Assembly (NCBI GenBank): GCA_947627735.1
Contig: CANQXG010000007.1
Coordinates: 1-64,000, forward strand
DNA: 64,000 nucleotides
Source: an uncultured Oscillospiraceae bacterium
Lineage (GTDB): Bacteria > Bacillota > Clostridia > Oscillospirales > Oscillospiraceae
Reading direction: 5' to 3'
In this document: positions 47,451-56,522 of the stretch, piece by piece
How the letters are laid out: each line of letters opens with the position of its first letter
Position numbering within the stretch: position 1 is the stretch's first letter
Notes under the pieces: model-generated
Database searches by the model: none
What the model saw: the letters and a program-made list of their open reading frames with translations, nothing else
Told to the model about the DNA's origin: nothing
Made by a program: the position numbers and the translations under genes

Positions 47451-50400
47451 ATGAAGAGGAACAGGATGGTATGCAGGACCCTGGCGCTGGCATTGTGTCT
47501 TACCCTGGCGCTGGGACTGATCTCCGGCATGGCCATGCAGGAGGACGAGGCATACGCCTCCGAGTCCGCGCTCCCGTCGGAGACGCCTCTGCCCGAGGAA
47601 ACGGCTCTGCCCGAAGGGGTGGAGCTGCCCGAGGAAACGGCCCTGCCCGAAGGGGTGGAGCTGCCCGAGGAAACGGCCCTGCCCGAAGAAACGGCGAGCG
47701 CGTCCGAGCTGCCCGAGGAGGAACCGACCCCGGAAACGGAGGACGAACCTGCGCCGGCGACGGAGCAGAACTACGCCTGCCAGTCCGGTGACGGCGTGGC
47801 GGTCAGCGCCATCGCGGCGGCGGACAGCGGCATCCCGGCGGACGCCACGCTCCATGCGGACAAGGTGGACGAGGGCACCGAGGCCTACGCCCAGGCGTAC
47901 GACGCCCTGTGGCAGGCCCTGGGCCTGACGGAGGGCGACCAGCTCTATTACCTGCCCTATGACGTGTACTTCACCGACGCCGAGGGCGGCCGGCTGGAGC
48001 CGGTGAGCGGCCTGGTGACCGTCACCATGCAGTTTGCCTCCGACCCCTTCGCGGCGATGGTGCCCGCGGAGGACGGCGACGAGGCGGATACCATCTCCGC
48101 CGACGTGGCCCTGGACGGTCCCAGCCTGGAGGAGCCGGAAGCGGACAACTCTGAGCCGGAAGCGGATATCCCCGACGCTGCGGAGCCGGTGATGGTGGAG
48201 GAGCGGTTCGTGGCCCACATCCTGGCCGACGGCACCGTGGAGCAGCTGACGCCGGAAACGGCGGACGACGGCACGGTGACCTTCTCCGTCGGTTCCTTCT
48301 CCACGATGGGTCCCGCGAAGATCCTGAGCGAGGCAGGGCCGGAAACGGTCATCAACGTCCCCACGGAGGCCGGCACCATTGCCGACGCGCTGGCGAGGCT
48401 GGCCGGCGGCGACGGCGTCATCTGCCTGACCCAGGACGTGACCGTAGACACGACGGTGGCCGTGACGGGCGGGAACGTGACCATCCGATCCCAGGAGGGT
48501 TCCGCCTTTACCATCCGCACATCCGGCAGCAGCGAGAACATGTTCGCCCTCACCGGCGGCGCGGCGCTGACGCTGGAGAACGTGAAGGTGGACGCCTCGG
48601 CCAACACCCTGGGCCGGACCGTGACCGCCAGCGAGGGCGCGACCCTGACCCTGGACGAGGGCGCGGAGCTGACGGGCAACACCGCCTTCGGCGCGGTGTA
48701 TCTGGACGGCGCTGCTATCGAGATCAGCGGCGGCACGATCACCGGCAACAGCGCGGGGAAGAACGAGGCGACGCTGCTCCAGAAAACATACGGCACCGCG
48801 GCCCGCTTTATCTATAACGCAGAAAATGCCGGCAATCAGAGCCTGGGCGGCGCGGTCCTCATGGTGAACGGCTCCACCCTCACCATGACCGCCGGCGAGA
48901 TCAGCGGCAACAGCGCCGTCTGCGGCGGCGGCGTGTACGCTTTCGATTCCGCCGTGTCGATCAACGGCGGCGCGCTCTCCTATAACATAGCGGACACGGA
49001 TACTGCCGACCAGGCCTACGGCGGCGCGCTCCATGTGGACGGCCCGGCCTCCTCGGTCCAGATCGGCGGCAGCGCCCAGATCACGGGCAACACCGCCCAG
49101 CGCGGCGGCGCGATCGGTTTCGGCATCGACGCGGATGCGGTCGCCCTGAACATAACGGGCGGCTCCTTTACGGGCAACACCGCGAAGACCTATGGCTCCA
49201 TCGCCTTCATCTCTTCCATGAACACCAGCATCGACATCAGCGGCGCTGAGTTCCGTGAAAACAGCGCGGCCAAAGAGGGCGGCATCTACAAGGCGGCAAA
49301 CGCCTCCATGACGCCGGGCGGGAGCGGCAAGATCACGATCCATGGCGGCGCCCAGTTCATCGACAACACGGCCCTGAAAGGTCCCTGCCTCTATGTCACC
49401 AAGGACAACGCGGGTGCGATCAAAGAATTTCTGGTGGAGGACGCGACCTTCAAGGGCAACAGCGCCACCAACAACGCCGGCGTGATCCAGTACAACGTCC
49501 CCAACTCCACCTTCAAGGTCACCAAAAGCACGTTTGAGAACAACCGCACAGACAGCAGCGGCGGCTGCTTCTACGTGGCGATAGACGCCAAGGGAACGAC
49601 CTTCACCCTTGAAAACTCCGTCTTCACCAACAACTACGCCAAGCAGCAGGGCGGCGTGTGGCGCGGCTTCCCGCCCGACGCCGATATCACGATCACAGGC
49701 TGCACCTTCACCGACAACAAGGCCGAGCTGGGCGACGGCGGCTGCTTCTACTTCCCCGGCGACGGCACGAACTCCAACATCACCATCAACGGCGGCAGCT
49801 TCACCGGCAACTTCTCCGGCAGCTCCGGCGGCGCGTTCCGGGCCAACCTGGACGGCGGCGCGGTGACGGTCACCGGCGGCGCGATGTTTTACGGCAACAG
49901 CGCCGATGTGAACGCCGGCGCGTTCTCCGTCCGCCGGAGGGGCGGGGACTATTACGGCACCGTCTACCTCCTGTCCTGCACGGTGGAGGGCAACTGGTGC
50001 AACGCCAACTTCTCCCGGTACACCGAGGCCGACCGGGACCCCACGATGCACTACAACACCGGCGGCGTGTACATCGGCGAGAACATCACCTGCTACATGT
50101 ACGACGCGCTGGTTTCCGGCAACAGCGTCAACGGCGGCTACACCGGCGGCACGGTGGGCAACGGCATCGGCCTGTGCCCCAACGCCCAGGTGTTCCTGTA
50201 CCCGGAGCACGGCGCCACCATCTACGGCAACGGCAACAACGGCGGCATGGACATCCTGGCCGTTCCCGCCGACCCGGTCATCACCTATGAGACCCCCGCC
50301 AAGCTGTATGTCAGCCCCATCGCCCCCGACGGCCGGGCCTACAACTGGACCGACCTGTCCGGCGGCGAGGCCCGCACCGGCGAGTACGACTGGACCAACA

Positions 50401-52796
50401 TCCGCAACGGCATCGCCCCGGCGGCCCTCGGCCCCGCCGGCGGTGAGACCACTCTGACCCCCGTGGGCTTCAAGTCCCATATCTCCGACGCCGGGATCGC
50501 GACCATTGCGGCCGGCGGAAGCGGCGGCGACTACGCCGTGCAGATCATCGACAACTTCACGAAGAGCGCGCTCTACGGCGGCGGCGGCATGATGGTCAAT
50601 GGCACGGTCATCTCGGGCACGTTCACCGTTAACGTGAAGAAGACGGTCGAAGTCAAGGGCGCGAGCGCGGAAAAGGAAAGCTATCTCAAAAACGGCCAGG
50701 AGTATGAATTCCGGCTCAGCATCATTGATACGACAAGCAAAGATCCCAACAGCAGTGGACTTAAGGAACCGAGTAAAGCCACGTACTACACTGTAGGTAA
50801 TGACACTAATCGACAGCCGCTGAACTTTGATCTGGGCACGTATCAACCCCTTAACCCCGAGGATCTGAACTATAAGATTTACGATGGAAATGCAGCCCTC
50901 ATCTGCGAGTTCTCGGTAAAGGGCCAGAACACGGTGAAATTCAGCGACATCAAAGGGGAAGATGTCGGTTTCAAGGAAAACACAGATTATGTGTTCGTGC
51001 TGGAGGAGATCGACAGCGGCGGCGCCCATGAGGTGAAGATCGAACCGGAAAACAATTCTTGGGGAAGCAGCTCTAAACCTGCGAAACAAGAAGAAACGAT
51101 CGAATTCAAATTCACCGTCACCAACACCTTCAATTTCGGCCATTTGAAGCTGGAAAAGATAGTGGGCGCCGGCGGCAACACGACCCGGGAGTGGACGTTC
51201 AATATCAAGCTGACGCCGCCTGAGAATATCACGCTGGACAATTTGTTCCACTACACCATCACCCGCAACGGCGGCGGCCAAGAGACCGGCAGACTGACGC
51301 GCGGTGCAGACAACACCCTCCAGGTCAAGATCAAGGCCGGGGACAGCATCGTCATCGACGACCTGCCCGCGGGCACGGGATATACGGTCGAGGAGGTCCC
51401 GGTCACAGGCTACACGCCCTCCAGCGATGACAATACCGGCGAAATCGTGGTCGACCTCACTAAAACCGTCACGTTCACGAACACCCCCCTGCCCGGGGAC
51501 CTGAAGGTCGTCAAGACCGTGACGGGCGATCTGGGCGACAAGGAAAAGGATTGGACGTTCGAGATCAAGCTGTCCGCGCCCGATGGCAAGGAGCTGGTGG
51601 ACGACACATACGCCTACACGATCTATGGCGTCGGCAACGACGTGAAAGAAACCGGCAAGGTGAAGCTCGACGGGACGGAAGACCCGAAGACCGTCCAGCG
51701 TGCAGACGGCGGCATCATCACCCTCAAGGACAGCGAATCCATCGTCATCTATGGCCTGCCCGCCGGCACCACCTACACCGTGACGGAGGCCGAGGCCAAC
51801 AAGGACGGCTATTCCACCCGGTATGATGACCCCCAGAACGGGTCGATCCCCGCCGGCGGCATGGCCGAGGTGGAGGTCATCAACGACAAGTCCTCCTCTC
51901 CCCCTCCCGACACGCCGACCACCGGCGGTCTGCGGGTGACCAAGACCGTGACGGGCGACCTGGGCGACAAGTCGAAGCTCTGGCACTTCCGCGTGGAGCT
52001 GGGCGACACGTCCATCAGCGGCGCCTATGGCACCATGACCTTCTCCGCCGGCGTTGCGGAATTTACCCTGCAGCACGGCCAGAGCGCCCTGGCCACGGGC
52101 CTTCCCGCGAACACGGCCTATACCGTGACGGAGACCGAGGCCAACCAGGACGGCTACTTCACCCGCTACACTGGCCGGACGGGGACGATCCCCGCCGGCG
52201 GCATCGCCGATGCGGCGGTCACCAACAGCACGGAGGACGGCGGCCCCCATAAGCGGGAGACCGATCCCGGCAGCGGGAAAGAAGTGCTGGTCGGCCAGAT
52301 CATCACCTATGAGATCGACTGGGAGAACTACCGCTCCGAGCAGGCGACCGTGACCATCCGCGACCGGCTGGACGACGGCGTGGACTTCTTCTCCGCCAGC
52401 GACGGCGGGGCATATGACCCGGCCACCCACACGGTCACGTGGGAGCTTGGCCCGAAGAACGCCGGCGAGAAGGGTTCGGTGACCCTGCGCGTGACGGTCA
52501 CGGAGCGGGCCGCGGCGGACGACTACACCGTCTATAACCAGGCGTTCGTCCAGGTCAACGGCGACCCGGAGCAGGAGACCGAGATCCCCGAGAACCCCCT
52601 GCACACCCCCGGTCCCAGCCCCACGCCCGGACCCGACTCCACGCCTCAGCCCGGCACCACCCCCAAGCCCGGCGAGCCTACCGCTCCGGACACCGGGGAC
52701 GGCCACTCCGCCGGCCCCTGGGCCATGCTGCTGAGCCTGTGCGCCGCCGGCCTGGCCGCGGTGCTGGTGCTCCGCCGGAGGAAGGGCGCCAACTAA
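47451..52796 (+). CDS. Large cell-surface adhesin-like protein (1781 aa): signal peptide, ELPEE repeats, beta-helix/Pmp-like repeats, Cna-B-like domains, C-terminal anchor
   Basis: MKRNRMVCRTLALALCLTLALGLISGMAMQ; many GGxI/GN-T parallel beta-helix repeats; DLKVVKTVTGDLGDKEKDWTFEIKLS repeats; APDTGDGHSAGPWAMLLSLCAAGLAAVLVLRRRKGAN tail. Confidence 0.88.
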   Translation: MKRNRMVCRTLALALCLTLALGLISGMAMQEDEAYASESALPSETPLPEETALPEGVELPEETALPEGVELPEETALPEETASASELPEEEPTPETEDEPAPATEQNYACQSGDGVAVSAIAAADSGIPADATLHADKVDEGTEAYAQAYDALWQALGLTEGDQLYYLPYDVYFTDAEGGRLEPVSGLVTVTMQFASDPFAAMVPAEDGDEADTISADVALDGPSLEEPEADNSEPEADIPDAAEPVMVEERFVAHILADGTVEQLTPETADDGTVTFSVGSFSTMGPAKILSEAGPETVINVPTEAGTIADALARLAGGDGVICLTQDVTVDTTVAVTGGNVTIRSQEGSAFTIRTSGSSENMFALTGGAALTLENVKVDASANTLGRTVTASEGATLTLDEGAELTGNTAFGAVYLDGAAIEISGGTITGNSAGKNEATLLQKTYGTAARFIYNAENAGNQSLGGAVLMVNGSTLTMTAGEISGNSAVCGGGVYAFDSAVSINGGALSYNIADTDTADQAYGGALHVDGPASSVQIGGSAQITGNTAQRGGAIGFGIDADAVALNITGGSFTGNTAKTYGSIAFISSMNTSIDISGAEFRENSAAKEGGIYKAANASMTPGGSGKITIHGGAQFIDNTALKGPCLYVTKDNAGAIKEFLVEDATFKGNSATNNAGVIQYNVPNSTFKVTKSTFENNRTDSSGGCFYVAIDAKGTTFTLENSVFTNNYAKQQGGVWRGFPPDADITITGCTFTDNKAELGDGGCFYFPGDGTNSNITINGGSFTGNFSGSSGGAFRANLDGGAVTVTGGAMFYGNSADVNAGAFSVRRRGGDYYGTVYLLSCTVEGNWCNANFSRYTEADRDPTMHYNTGGVYIGENITCYMYDALVSGNSVNGGYTGGTVGNGIGLCPNAQVFLYPEHGATIYGNGNNGGMDILAVPADPVITYETPAKLYVSPIAPDGRAYNWTDLSGGEARTGEYDWTNIRNGIAPAALGPAGGETTLTPVGFKSHISDAGIATIAAGGSGGDYAVQIIDNFTKSALYGGGGMMVNGTVISGTFTVNVKKTVEVKGASAEKESYLKNGQEYEFRLSIIDTTSKDPNSSGLKEPSKATYYTVGNDTNRQPLNFDLGTYQPLNPEDLNYKIYDGNAALICEFSVKGQNTVKFSDIKGEDVGFKENTDYVFVLEEIDSGGAHEVKIEPENNSWGSSSKPAKQEETIEFKFTVTNTFNFGHLKLEKIVGAGGNTTREWTFNIKLTPPENITLDNLFHYTITRNGGGQETGRLTRGADNTLQVKIKAGDSIVIDDLPAGTGYTVEEVPVTGYTPSSDDNTGEIVVDLTKTVTFTNTPLPGDLKVVKTVTGDLGDKEKDWTFEIKLSAPDGKELVDDTYAYTIYGVGNDVKETGKVKLDGTEDPKTVQRADGGIITLKDSESIVIYGLPAGTTYTVTEAEANKDGYSTRYDDPQNGSIPAGGMAEVEVINDKSSSPPPDTPTTGGLRVTKTVTGDLGDKSKLWHFRVELGDTSISGAYGTMTFSAGVAEFTLQHGQSALATGLPANTAYTVTETEANQDGYFTRYTGRTGTIPAGGIADAAVTNSTEDGGPHKRETDPGSGKEVLVGQIITYEIDWENYRSEQATVTIRDRLDDGVDFFSASDGGAYDPATHTVTWELGPKNAGEKGSVTLRVTVTERAAADDYTVYNQAFVQVNGDPEQETEIPENPLHTPGPSPTPGPDSTPQPGTTPKPGEPTAPDTGDGHSAGPWAMLLSLCAAGLAAVLVLRRRKGAN
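47591..47696 (+). repeat. 36-nt tandem repeats encoding (LPEETALPEGVE)n
   Basis: ctgcccgaggaaacggccctgcccgaaggggtggag-type units. Confidence 0.8.
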
Positions 52797-52876
52797 GACC
52801 CATCAACAAACGACGATAATAAGCGCAGACGGCGGACGGGACACCCTGTCCGCCGCCTTGCACAAGGAGGCGGCAC

Positions 52877-53815
52877 ATGAACGACGATCTGATAGGCCGG
52901 CGCTTCGGCCTGCTGACGGTGGCGGAGGACTCCGGCCAGCGGACGAGGGGCGGCTCCGTCCGCTGGCGGTGCAAATGCGACTGCGGCGGCGAGACCCTGG
53001 TCACCCGCCGGCAGCTTATCAGCGGCGGCGCCGCCAGCTGCGGGTGCGTGCCGAAGGAGCATGCCCCCAAGGGCCGGCTCGAGGACCTGACGGGCCGGCA
53101 ATTCGGCGCGCTGACCGTCCTGCGCCGGGGGGAGAATGACGACCGCGGCCATGTCCGATGGCTGTGCCGCTGCGACTGCGGCAAGGAGCTGCTGGTGCCG
53201 GCCATACAGCTGAAGACCGGCAAGACCCGCAGCTGCGGCTGCCGGCGGCACGCCGCCGCCCGCAACCGCCGGGACCTGGCGGGCCAGCGCTTTGGCCGGC
53301 TGACGGCCCTGTACCACGTCACCCGGCCCGACCGGGTCCGGGACAGCTATTGGCACTGCCGCTGCGACTGCGGCAGGGAGCTGGACGTGGCCGCCGGCAG
53401 CCTCCTGGGAGGCCGGAGCAAGAGCTGCGGCTGCTGGGACCGGGAGCAGAGCGGGCGGATGCACGAGCACATGCACTACCAGGACGACACATGCCTGGAG
53501 ATCCTCCGCCGCGCCTGCCAGGATACGGGCCGGAACAAGTGCGGCTTTCGCGGGCTGTTCCTGCTGCCCAGCGGCAAATACCGCGCGTCCATCACCTTCC
53601 AGGGCAAGCACTATGACCTGGGCCGCTACGCCTCCTTCGACCGGGCGGTGCAGGCCCGGCTGGACGCGGAGCAGGTGATGCACCAGGGGTATATCCAGGC
53701 CCTGGAGGCCTATGGGCAGAAGGCCGAGGCCGACCCCGCCTGGGCGCGGCGCAACCCGTTTTTCTACCGGGTGACCCGCTCGGACGGCAAGTTCCAGGTC
53801 ATGACGAACGCCTGA
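52877..53815 (+). CDS. Zn-finger (3x CxCDCG...SCGC) and AP2-like DNA-binding protein, paralog of 46581-47384
   Basis: Three R/QFGxLTVL...WxCxCDCG...SCGC repeats; REQ(M/S)(A/G)RMHEHMHYxxDTCLE and AP2-like tail shared with first copy. Confidence 0.75.
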   Translation: MNDDLIGRRFGLLTVAEDSGQRTRGGSVRWRCKCDCGGETLVTRRQLISGGAASCGCVPKEHAPKGRLEDLTGRQFGALTVLRRGENDDRGHVRWLCRCDCGKELLVPAIQLKTGKTRSCGCRRHAAARNRRDLAGQRFGRLTALYHVTRPDRVRDSYWHCRCDCGRELDVAAGSLLGGRSKSCGCWDREQSGRMHEHMHYQDDTCLEILRRACQDTGRNKCGFRGLFLLPSGKYRASITFQGKHYDLGRYASFDRAVQARLDAEQVMHQGYIQALEAYGQKAEADPAWARRNPFFYRVTRSDGKFQVMTNA

Positions 53816-53822
53816 ACGAAAA

Positions 53823-53879
53823 AAACACCGCCAAATGGCGGTGTTTGAAAACGCCCGGAGGATCTTCCTCCGGGCGTTT
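53823..53879. terminator. Two consecutive terminator hairpins
   Basis: aaacaccgccaaatggcggtgttt and aacgcccggaggatcttcctccgggcgtt between convergent transcription units. Confidence 0.75.
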
Positions 53880-53892
53880 ATTTGGTGTGGGA

Positions 53893-54246
53893 TCAAAGCG
53901 CGGCCTTGGCCTTCTCCACCAGAGCGGTGAAGGCGGCGGGATCGTTGATCGCGGTCTCGGAGAGCATCTTCCGGTTCATGTTGACGCCGGCGACCTTCAG
54001 CCCGTGCATAAAGGTGGAGTAATTCATGCCGTTGAGCTTGCAGGCGGCGCTGATGCGGGCGATCCACAGCTGGCGGAAATCGCGCTTGCGCTGCTTGCGG
54101 CCCACATAGGCGTAGCGCAGGCTCTTCATCACGGCCTGATTGGCCATTTTATAATGACGGGACTTGCTGCCCCAATAACCCTTGGCCATGCCCAGGATCT
54201 TGTTTCTTCTCTTGCGCGTCATCATCGCGCCCTTGATACGTGCCAT
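53893..54246 (-). CDS. rplT: 50S ribosomal protein L20
   Basis: [33 protein letters not shown]. Confidence 0.98.
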   Translation of the reverse strand: MARIKGAMMTRKRRNKILGMAKGYWGSKSRHYKMANQAVMKSLRYAYVGRKQRKRDFRQLWIARISAACKLNGMNYSTFMHGLKVAGVNMNRKMLSETAINDPAAFTALVEKAKAAL

Positions 54247-54261
54247 CTTTCGTTATCCTCC

Positions 54262-54465
54262 TTATTTGTACGGGATCATGCGCTTGACGGTGGCGGCGTT
54301 GGTGCTGTCGGCGTAGGCGCCCTTGCGCAGGCCGCGCTTACGCTTGGTGGTCTTGCCGTGGCCGTTGAGCAGATGGCTCTTGAAGGCGTGGGCACGCTTG
54401 ACCTTGCCGTTCTTGGTCAGAGAGAAACGCTTCTTGGAAGCGCTGTGGGTCTTCAGTTTCGGCAT
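54262..54465 (-). CDS. rpmI: 50S ribosomal protein L35
   Basis: MPKLKTHSASKKRFSLTKNGKVKRAHAFKSHLL. Confidence 0.98.
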   Translation of the reverse strand: MPKLKTHSASKKRFSLTKNGKVKRAHAFKSHLLNGHGKTTKRKRGLRKGAYADSTNAATVKRMIPYK

Positions 54466-54466
54466 T

Positions 54467-55021
54467 TCAGTTCGTCTCCTTTGATTTTTCTTGCTTGGGC
54501 TGTTTCTTTTGCGGGGCCTGGGCCTTCGGCGAGAGGAACTCCGTCATCAGACGGCCCTCCAGCTTTGCGCCCTTATCTACCTTCGCGATCTCGGCGCACT
54601 CCGCCGCATACCGCTCCAGCAGCTGCTTTCCCAGCTCGGTGTGCGCCATCTCACGGCCGCGGAACCGCACCGTTACCTTCAGCCGGTCCCCGTCGGCCAG
54701 GAATTTCTGGCCGTTGCGAAGCTTGACCAAAAAGTCGTTCTCGCCGATGGACGGCGACATACGGATCTCTTTGACCTCAATGACATGCTGGTTCTTCTTG
54801 GCCTCTTTTTCCCTCTTGGACTGCTCAAAGCGGTATTTCCCGTAGTCCATGATCTTGCACACAGGCGGCTTCGCCTGGGGGGAGATCATCACCAGGTCCA
54901 TTTCCCGCTCCTCCGCGATCCGAAGGGCTTCCTCCGAGGTCATGATGCCCAGCTGCTCACCGTCATCGCCGATCAGGCGTACCTGCGGCTCCCGGATGTC
55001 CTCGTTGAGAGGATGAGTCAT
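54467..55021 (-). CDS. infC: Translation initiation factor IF-3
   Basis: NEDIREPQVRLIGDDGEQLGIMTSEEALRIAEEREMDLVMISPQAKPPVCKIMDYGKYRFEQ. Confidence 0.97.
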   Translation of the reverse strand: MTHPLNEDIREPQVRLIGDDGEQLGIMTSEEALRIAEEREMDLVMISPQAKPPVCKIMDYGKYRFEQSKREKEAKKNQHVIEVKEIRMSPSIGENDFLVKLRNGQKFLADGDRLKVTVRFRGREMAHTELGKQLLERYAAECAEIAKVDKGAKLEGRLMTEFLSPKAQAPQKKQPKQEKSKETN

Positions 55022-55054
55022 GTTCGCTATTGCCAGAACACCTCCCTTTCAGCA

Positions 55055-55154
55055 TAACAAAAGCGCGGATACAGGACGTATCCGCGCAAAAACACTCAAA
55101 AAAGGTCTTGCGGCCGCGGCGCGCTCCTAAGGCGGCCGGGCGAGGACGGATACC
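55055..55154 (-). promoter_or_regulatory. infC-rpmI-rplT leader attenuator
   Basis: Terminator gcgcggatac-aggac-gtatccgcgc (55063-55087) followed on minus strand by TTTTGTT; upstream GTATCCG (minus sense, 55147-55153) can pair with the CGGATAC arm. Confidence 0.55.
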
Positions 55155-55243
55155 ACTGCGTCCTGCTTTGTGCTCAATTAATATACCAGCCCCGGCGGGC
55201 TTTGTCAAGTCTATTTTTCCCCGAAAGGGGGAAATATCCGTGT

Positions 55244-55627
55244 ATGACGGTTTTGGAAGCGATATGCGTGTTCGCCCTGGGCGGCGGGGCCTACGGGCTG
55301 ATCGAGCTGGCGTGGCGGGGCCGCACCCACTGGACCATGGTGCTGACCGGGGGCGCGTGTTATATAATGGTATACGCCATCGCCGGCACGGCCCTGGGCC
55401 GGCTGGAGCAGTATCTGCTGTGCGCGGCGGTGATCACCGCGGCGGAGTTTCTCGCCGGCGCCGTGGTGAACGTGGCCATGGGCTGGCAGGTGTGGGACTA
55501 CTCCGACCGGCGCTGGAACCTGTACGGGCAGATATGCGCCGGGTATACGGCGCTGTGGTTTCTGCTCAGCATCCCCGCGTGCGCCTTGGCAAGGGCGCTG
55601 CGGGCATCAGTATTCCGTGGACTCTGA
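55244..55627 (+). CDS. Putative ABC transporter permease (ABC_trans_CmpB-type small membrane protein)
   Basis: FALGGGAYGLIELAWRGRTHWTMVLTGGACY...GWQVWDYSDRRWNLYGQIC. Confidence 0.75.
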   Translation: MTVLEAICVFALGGGAYGLIELAWRGRTHWTMVLTGGACYIMVYAIAGTALGRLEQYLLCAAVITAAEFLAGAVVNVAMGWQVWDYSDRRWNLYGQICAGYTALWFLLSIPACALARALRASVFRGL

Positions 55628-56422
55628 GGTTTCCGGGGCGGGCGCCTCCGCCGGCGCCTCGGGGGCGGGCGCCTCCGCCGGCGCCTCGGGGGCAGGCTCT
55701 TCCACCGGCACGGGTTCCACGGGGACCGGCTCCGGCACAGGCTCGGGGATGGGCGCCGGGGCGGGAGCGTTCTCCATCTCGATGGCCAGCTTCACGATCC
55801 GGCTGGTGCCCAGCCGGTCGGCGCCCAGGGCGATCATGTCCTCGGCGTCCTGCATGGTCTTGATGCCGCCGGCGGCCTTCACCTTCACGTGGGGGCCGCA
55901 GTGCTTGCGCAGCAGCGCCACGTCCTCCCGGGTAGCCCCGCCGGTGGAGAAGCCGGTGGAGGTCTTGATATAGTCCGCGCCGGAGGAGCTGACCAGCTCG
56001 CAGAGCTTGATCTTCTCCCCCTCGGTCAGCAGGCACGTTTCGATGATGACCTTCAGGATATATCCCTGGGTGGCGTCCCGGACGGCGATGATCTCCCGGA
56101 GCACGTCGTCCCAGCAGCCGTCCTTCACCATGGCCAGATTGATGACCATGTCGATCTCGGCGGCGCCGGCGGCGATGGCGTCCCGGGCCTCCTGGACCTT
56201 CACGGCGGTGGTGTTGTAGCCATTGGGGAAGCCGATGACCGTGCAGATGGGCAGCTTTCCGCCCACGTAGCGCTTGGCGCCGGCCACGTGGCAGGGCGGG
56301 ATGCACACGCTGGCGCAGTTGTAATGGATGGCCTCGTCGCAAAGCTGACGGATCTGCTGCATGGTGGCGTCCTGGCGCAGAAGGGTGTGGTCGCAGCGGC
56401 GCAGGATCTCACTGATTTCCAT
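55607..56422 (-). CDS. deoC: Deoxyribose-phosphate aldolase with C-terminal Pro/Ala/Glu-rich extension
   Basis: MVINLAMVKDG, VIIETCLLT, IKTSTGFSTGGAT, VKAAGGIKT; tail PIPEPVPEPVPVEPVPVEEPAPEAPAEAPAPEAPAEAPAPETSESTEY. Confidence 0.92.
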   Translation of the reverse strand: MEISEILRRCDHTLLRQDATMQQIRQLCDEAIHYNCASVCIPPCHVAGAKRYVGGKLPICTVIGFPNGYNTTAVKVQEARDAIAAGAAEIDMVINLAMVKDGCWDDVLREIIAVRDATQGYILKVIIETCLLTEGEKIKLCELVSSSGADYIKTSTGFSTGGATREDVALLRKHCGPHVKVKAAGGIKTMQDAEDMIALGADRLGTSRIVKLAIEMENAPAPAPIPEPVPEPVPVEPVPVEEPAPEAPAEAPAPEAPAEAPAPETSESTEY

Positions 56423-56522
56423 AGATAGACCTCCTCATGCGGGCGGAAGCCCGCGTTTTTTGTGTTCATATCGGCCCGTCCGGGCGCATAGGCTTGGGTA
56501 TCAACGCTTGCGAGGTGCGCCA

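Noticed and set aside
46497-52706. 2069-aa minus-strand ORF
   Set aside because: Antisense to the adhesin; low-complexity G/A/V/R-rich composition typical of high-GC antisense frames, no domain recognisable.
45770-53815. Complete transposon or prophage
   Set aside because: Only a recombinase and Zn-finger/AP2-like proteins; no transposase, structural phage genes, or matching terminal repeats around the whole block.
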